A stretch of 9,203 nt of DNA, taken from NCBI GenBank assembly GCA_012515255.1, contig JAAYYR010000123.1, forward strand, positions 1 to 9,203, written 5' to 3'. The notes under the pieces are model-generated. The model was not told where the DNA came from, did no database searches, and saw only the letters and a program-made list of their open reading frames with translations. Shown piece by piece: positions 5,472-9,203 of the stretch (the stretch's first letter is position 1; each line of letters starts with the position of its first letter). Source of the DNA: Clostridia bacterium (GTDB lineage: Bacteria; Bacillota; Dehalobacteriia; UBA4068). Made by a program: the position numbers and the translations under genes.

Positions 5472-6263
5472 ATGATTAGGATACTGAATAACGGCGCCTG
5501 CGGCCGGATGGGACGAGCAATGGCTTCCAATATTCTCCAGGAGGAAGACATGACCATAGTCGCGGCGGTAGATGTCAAAGGCGCCGGCGCTGATATGGGT
5601 ATACTGACCGGCGGCCCTGCGATCGGCGTCATTGTCGAAGACGACCTTGAGACGGCGATTAAACGCAGCCGCCCCGATGTAATGCTTGATTTTACCAATG
5701 CCCAGGCGGCGATCAAAAATATCCGTATCGCTCTCACGAACGGCGTAGCCTGCGTTATCGGCAGCACCGGCATGACGGAGGAGAATATCGCGGAAATTGC
5801 CGAATTATCGAAGGCCGCCAAAACACCGATTTTCATCGCTCCCAATTTCGCGATCTCAGCCGTGCTGATGATGCGTTTCGCGGCGGAAGCGGTTAAATAT
5901 ATGCCCCATTTTGAAATTGTGGAGATTCATGATTCGCATAAATTAGACGCCCCCTCCGGCACCGCCATGAACAGCGCCAAGCTGATCTGCGATAACCGCG
6001 AGGCTTTTTCCCAGGATCAACCGCATAGCTTTGAGGTGCTGCCCGGCTGCCGCGGCGGCGATTATCAGGGCGCGCGCGTCCATAGCTTGCGCATTCCCGG
6101 CGTACTTTCGGTACAAGACTGCATTTTCGGCGCGCCCGGGCAAACCCTGACCATCCGTGCCGAATCCACGAACAGGGAATGCTTCTTCCCCGGCGTGGCG
6201 CTGGCGCTGCGCAAAATCCGCAACCTTGAAGGCCTGACATTTGGCCTGGACAAGCTGCTTTAA
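5472..6263 (+). CDS. dapB: 4-hydroxy-tetrahydrodipicolinate reductase DapB
   Basis: It reduces the DapA product to tetrahydrodipicolinate with NAD(P)H, in the diaminopimelate and lysine branch that feeds peptidoglycan. The 263-aa length is typical. The dinucleotide-binding loop NGACGRMG is at residues 7-14, GSTGMTEENI at 97-106, APNFAISAVLMM at 123-134, the substrate loop EIVEIHDSHKLDAPSGTA at 148-165, RGGDYQGARVHSLRIPG at 194-210 and FGAPGQTLTIR at 219-229. Catalytic His153 and Lys157 are present and the PROSITE-style pattern E-x-H-x3-K-x-D-x-P-S-G-T-A is kept, but the second histidine usual in HHxxK is Asp154. GAGGAGG (5458-5464) is seven bases before the ATG. It ends the plus-strand run; in many Bacillota spoVFA, asd, dapG and dapA follow, but here a terminator and a convergent gene do. 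Confidence 0.96.
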   Translation: MIRILNNGACGRMGRAMASNILQEEDMTIVAAVDVKGAGADMGILTGGPAIGVIVEDDLETAIKRSRPDVMLDFTNAQAAIKNIRIALTNGVACVIGSTGMTEENIAEIAELSKAAKTPIFIAPNFAISAVLMMRFAAEAVKYMPHFEIVEIHDSHKLDAPSGTAMNSAKLICDNREAFSQDQPHSFEVLPGCRGGDYQGARVHSLRIPGVLSVQDCIFGAPGQTLTIRAESTNRECFFPGVALALRKIRNLEGLTFGLDKLL

Positions 6264-6290
6264 CAGCATACATTAATTATACTACCTACA

Positions 6291-6326
6291 TTAAAAGCCG
6301 GACGGGAATCAGCGTCCGGCTTTTAA
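6291..6326. terminator. Rho-independent terminator after dapB, possibly bidirectional
   Basis: TTAAAAGCCGGACG (6291-6304) and CGTCCGGCTTTTAA (6313-6326) form a perfect 14-bp stem with an 8-base loop, 27 bp after the dapB stop. The GC-rich core is followed by TTTTAATAAT on the plus strand and by TTTTAATG on the minus strand, so it can act in both directions between the convergent genes. Confidence 0.85.
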
Positions 6327-6351
6327 TAATAATAGCGGCGGATTGCGACGT

Positions 6352-6382
6352 CGGCATGGATAAATACCATTTATCTATGCCG
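6352..6382. repeat. Second hairpin between dapB and pyc
   Basis: The arms 6352-6365 and 6369-6382 pair over 14 bp (one G-T wobble) around a 3-base loop. There is no U-tract on either side, so it is not a standard terminator. It sits between two other strong hairpins; it could protect 3' ends or be a remnant of a repeated element. Function unknown. Confidence 0.5.
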
Positions 6383-6388
6383 CAGATA

Positions 6389-6423
6389 CAAGAGCCTTTC
6401 TCCTTTGAGGAGAAAGGCTCTTG
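6389..6423 (-). terminator. Probable terminator hairpin after pyruvate carboxylase
   Basis: CAAGAGCCTTTCTCC (6389-6403) and GGAGAAAGGCTCTTG (6409-6423) form a perfect 15-bp stem with a 5-base loop, beginning 23 bp after the pyc stop on the minus strand. The tail (TATCTGC) is a poor U-tract, so termination may be incomplete here and finished by the hairpin at 6291-6326. Confidence 0.6.
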
Positions 6424-6446
6424 GCAAAGTTGACCTGCAGGGGCGA

Positions 6447-9203
6447 TTACTTGATCGTGATCAGCAGCTCGCCCGCTTTTACATCCTGTCCCTCTTTAAC
6501 CAGCACTTGGTCCACAGTGCCTGACATGCGCGCCACAACCGAGGTTTCCATTTTCATCGCTTCGATTACAGCGATGACCTGGTTTTCCTTTACTTTGTCG
6601 CCAACTTTGACCTTGACTACGGACACCAGCCCGGGAATAGAAGCGCCGGTCTGGCTCTTATCCTTGGGATCGGCCATCGGTACATTACGCACCTGCACCG
6701 CGGCATGTTTATCCGGCACCGATACCTCGCGGCGCATGCCGTTTAGCTCGAACTGAACATTGCGGGTGCCGTCCTCATTGACCGAACCAAGGCCAAGATA
6801 TTTGATCACTAAAGTCTTACCGTCCTCAATGCTGATCTTATTAGTCTCGCCTATCGCCATGCCATTGAAGAAAACATGGCTGCTCATGCGGGTCAGATAG
6901 CCGTATTCGCGGCAATGCTTGTAAAATTCCTCTACGACCTTGGGATAGAGGCACCAGGAAATCACAGCCCTGTTGCCGGGATTGGGGAGGAAGCGCTCCA
7001 TTTCTTTACGTGCGGCCTCAAAATCGACCGGCGGCAGCAGCTCGCCCGGACGGCAGGTGATCGGCTTCTCCCCTTTCAAAACCACTTTTTGCAAGTCTTC
7101 TGGGAAGCCCCAGGCTGGCTGGCCCATCATGCCCTTAAAATAAGATACTACAGAATCGGGGAAAGTGAGCGCCGCTCCTTTTTCCACAATATTCTCCGGG
7201 CTTAAATCGTTTTGCACCATAAAGATCGCCAAATCGCCGACCATCTTCGAGGATGGGGTGACCTTGACCAGATCGCCCAGCATATCATTGACGGTCTTAT
7301 ACATCTCCTTGACCTCATTAAAGCGGGAGCCAAGGCCGAGCGATACTACCTGCGGCTGCAAATTCGTGTATTGACCGCCCGGTATTTCATAACGGTAAAT
7401 ATCAGTGGCAGGGTTTTTGATGCCCGATTCAAAATTATCATAGCGCAGGCGCACATCAGCCCAATAATCGGTCAGCTTCTGGATTTCCTGCAAATCAAGA
7501 CCGGTGTCGCGTTCCGTACCCTGCAGCGCCGCCACGACGGCATCCATCGAGGGCTGGGAAGTGAGAGAGGACATGGAAGCGATGGCTGTATCCACGATAT
7601 CGACGCCGGCCTCCGCAGCCATCAGATAAGCCGCCACCTGGTTGCCGGACGTATCATGGGTATGGAAGCGCACCGGGATGGACAACTCGTCTTTAAGTAC
7701 GGAAATGAGTCTTTTAGCGGCATAAGGCTTCAAGAGGCCCGACATATCTTTGATAGCCAAAATATGCGCGCCCATGCTTTCCAATTGCTTAGCGATTTGC
7801 ACATAGTAATCCAGCGTATATTTATCACGCTTGGGGTCGAGGATATCGCTAGTATAGCAGACAGCGGCCTCGCAGATTTTGCCCTGCTTTAAGACCTCGT
7901 CCATGGCTATTTCCATCCCCGGCACCCAGTTGAGCGAATCAAAGATGCGGAAGCTGTCGATGCCGGTTTGGGCGGCCTCGGCGATGAAGGCGCGGATCAG
8001 ATTATCAGGATAATTAGTATAACCCACGGCATTAGCGCCGCGCAGCAACATACGGAGAAGGATATTGGGTATCGCCTCCCGCAGCAGCTCCAGCCGCTCC
8101 CAGGGGGATTCATGCAAATAGCGATAAGCCACGTCAAAAGTGGCGCCGCCCCACATCTCCAGGTCAAAGCAATCGGCGAGGATGGCTGAAACCCCGGGCG
8201 CCGCTTTTAGCATATCGCGGGTACGCACCCGGGTGGAAAGCAAAGATTGATGAGCGTCGCGCATCGTGGTATCGCCGATTAGCAGTTTCTTTTGCGCCAT
8301 CACCCATTTGGATACAGCCTCAGGTCCTTGCTGATCCAGCAATTGCTTCAGGCCCGGCTTGACCTCCTGCTCCTTGAGCAGAGGAAAACGCGGGGAATCA
8401 TGCTGCTTCCGCTCCGCATCGGGGTTATCTACCTGAATCTGGGCTATATAACGCAGCACCCGGGTAGCGCGGTCGCGGCTGTCGGCAATCTCAAACAGTT
8501 CCGGCGTTTCGTCGATGAATTTGGTATGGCATTTGCCGGCGCGGAACATAGGATGATTAAGCACATTGCTGACAAAGGGAATATTGGTCTTTACGCCGCG
8601 CACATGCACCTCTGAAATCGCGCGCACCGCGCGCAGGCAGGCGCCCACAAAAGTATTATCCCAGGAGGTCACTTTAACCAGCAGCGAATCATAGTAAGGC
8701 GAAATCACCGAGCCGGTACCCGCGGTGCCGCCATCAAGGCGAACGCCGTAGCCGCCGCCGGAACGATAAGCGGTAATCTTGCCGGTATCCGGGGCAAAAT
8801 TATTGGTCGGGTCTTCGGTGGTGACGCGGCATTGGATCGCATAGCCGTTGACATGAAGATTTTTTTGGTCGCCCATGCCGATGCGGGGATCGGAAAGCTC
8901 ATAGCCCTCGGCGATCAAAACCTGCGCGCGTACCAGGTCGATGCCGGTGACCATCTCGGTTACGGTATGCTCTACCTGGATGCGGGGATTCATCTCGATG
9001 AAGAAATGATTGCCGCAGTGGTCAACCAGGAATTCCACTGTGCCGGCATTAATATAGCCGACTTGCTTGGCGATCTTCACCGCGTCGGCACAAAGCCGGT
9101 CGCGCACTTCCTGGGGTACGGCAAAGGCCGGCGCGATTTCTACCACCTTCTGGTAGCGGCGCTGCAATGAGCAATCGCGTTCGCCCAGATGCACCACATT
9201 GCC
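6447..9203 (-). CDS. pyc: Pyruvate carboxylase, C-terminal 918 residues
   Basis: The enzyme carboxylates pyruvate to oxaloacetate using ATP and bicarbonate through a biotin arm. The frame is open to the right edge, so the first roughly 225 residues of the usual ~1145 are outside the window. Counting from the first visible codon: the end of the biotin carboxylase domain with the catalytic NPRIQVEH (72-79); the carboxyltransferase domain starting with DTTMRDAHQ (311-319), the carbamylated-lysine motif AIKDMSG (Lys485), the zinc-binding HTH (His514, His516) and DTAIASMSSLTSQPSM; then the tetramer/PC-specific region and the C-terminal biotinyl domain with EAMKMET (biotin Lys884, bases 6552-6554). 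All visible catalytic residues are intact. It faces dapB tail to tail, and its promoter is outside. It is anaplerotic and supplies oxaloacetate for aspartate, the precursor of the DapB pathway. Oxaloacetate decarboxylase alpha chains share the later domains, but fusion to a biotin carboxylase domain excludes them. Confidence 0.97.
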   Translation of the reverse strand, partial: GNVVHLGERDCSLQRRYQKVVEIAPAFAVPQEVRDRLCADAVKIAKQVGYINAGTVEFLVDHCGNHFFIEMNPRIQVEHTVTEMVTGIDLVRAQVLIAEGYELSDPRIGMGDQKNLHVNGYAIQCRVTTEDPTNNFAPDTGKITAYRSGGGYGVRLDGGTAGTGSVISPYYDSLLVKVTSWDNTFVGACLRAVRAISEVHVRGVKTNIPFVSNVLNHPMFRAGKCHTKFIDETPELFEIADSRDRATRVLRYIAQIQVDNPDAERKQHDSPRFPLLKEQEVKPGLKQLLDQQGPEAVSKWVMAQKKLLIGDTTMRDAHQSLLSTRVRTRDMLKAAPGVSAILADCFDLEMWGGATFDVAYRYLHESPWERLELLREAIPNILLRMLLRGANAVGYTNYPDNLIRAFIAEAAQTGIDSFRIFDSLNWVPGMEIAMDEVLKQGKICEAAVCYTSDILDPKRDKYTLDYYVQIAKQLESMGAHILAIKDMSGLLKPYAAKRLISVLKDELSIPVRFHTHDTSGNQVAAYLMAAEAGVDIVDTAIASMSSLTSQPSMDAVVAALQGTERDTGLDLQEIQKLTDYWADVRLRYDNFESGIKNPATDIYRYEIPGGQYTNLQPQVVSLGLGSRFNEVKEMYKTVNDMLGDLVKVTPSSKMVGDLAIFMVQNDLSPENIVEKGAALTFPDSVVSYFKGMMGQPAWGFPEDLQKVVLKGEKPITCRPGELLPPVDFEAARKEMERFLPNPGNRAVISWCLYPKVVEEFYKHCREYGYLTRMSSHVFFNGMAIGETNKISIEDGKTLVIKYLGLGSVNEDGTRNVQFELNGMRREVSVPDKHAAVQVRNVPMADPKDKSQTGASIPGLVSVVKVKVGDKVKENQVIAVIEAMKMETSVVARMSGTVDQVLVKEGQDVKAGELLITIK

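Noticed and set aside
7212..7892. A 226-codon plus-strand ORF inside pyruvate carboxylase, and other long antisense frames there.
   Set aside because: The minus strand encodes an unbroken, motif-rich carboxylase; the antisense frames follow from its codon bias and have no ribosome binding site or recognisable domain.

Overview
The window reads as ordinary chromosomal DNA of a Bacillota bacterium, most likely a Clostridia-type or related anaerobic lineage with spore-former ancestry. That rests on Firmicutes-specific families: a CdaA-CdaR pair, two DUF881 proteins around a small basic protein (Sbp), an MlpA-type M16 peptidase next to a YlmC/YmxH PRC-barrel protein, and a long single-chain pyruvate carboxylase. 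The class cannot be decided from the sequence. No mobile element, CRISPR array, tRNA or rRNA gene is visible.

Layout. Bases 1-1089 (minus strand) hold cdaA, encoding the membrane diadenylate cyclase, overlapping the start of cdaR, which runs off the left edge. Bases 1090-1326 form a divergent control region with three copies of a 10-bp box at an exact 23-bp period, a 10-bp palindrome and a TATAAT hexamer. Bases 1327-6263 (plus strand) are a tightly packed seven-gene run: DUF881, sbp, DUF881, M16 peptidase (mlpA-like), dut, ymxH-like, dapB. Gaps range from a 4-bp overlap to 107 bp. Two inter-gene RNA hairpins stand out, one burying the ymxH-like start codon and one just before the dapB ribosome binding site. 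Bases 6264-6446 separate convergent genes and carry three strong hairpins. Bases 6447-9203 (minus strand) hold the last 918 codons of pyruvate carboxylase, whose N-terminus lies beyond the right edge.

How the genes fit together. CdaA makes c-di-AMP and CdaR modulates it. The DUF881/Sbp trio are membrane proteins that in Bacillus lie beside ftsA-ftsZ; here they are joined to the mlpA-dut-ymxH-dapB block that in many Bacillota follows pnp. DapB commits carbon to diaminopimelate and lysine, hence to peptidoglycan and, in spore formers, dipicolinate. Pyruvate carboxylase supplies the oxaloacetate from which the aspartate precursor is made. The theme is cell envelope precursor supply and growth control.

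No wholly new system is evident. The items most worth a second look are the 23-bp-phased box array in the divergent region, the hairpin around the ymxH-like start codon, the gene-cluster junction, and a His-to-Asp change in the DapB catalytic motif.
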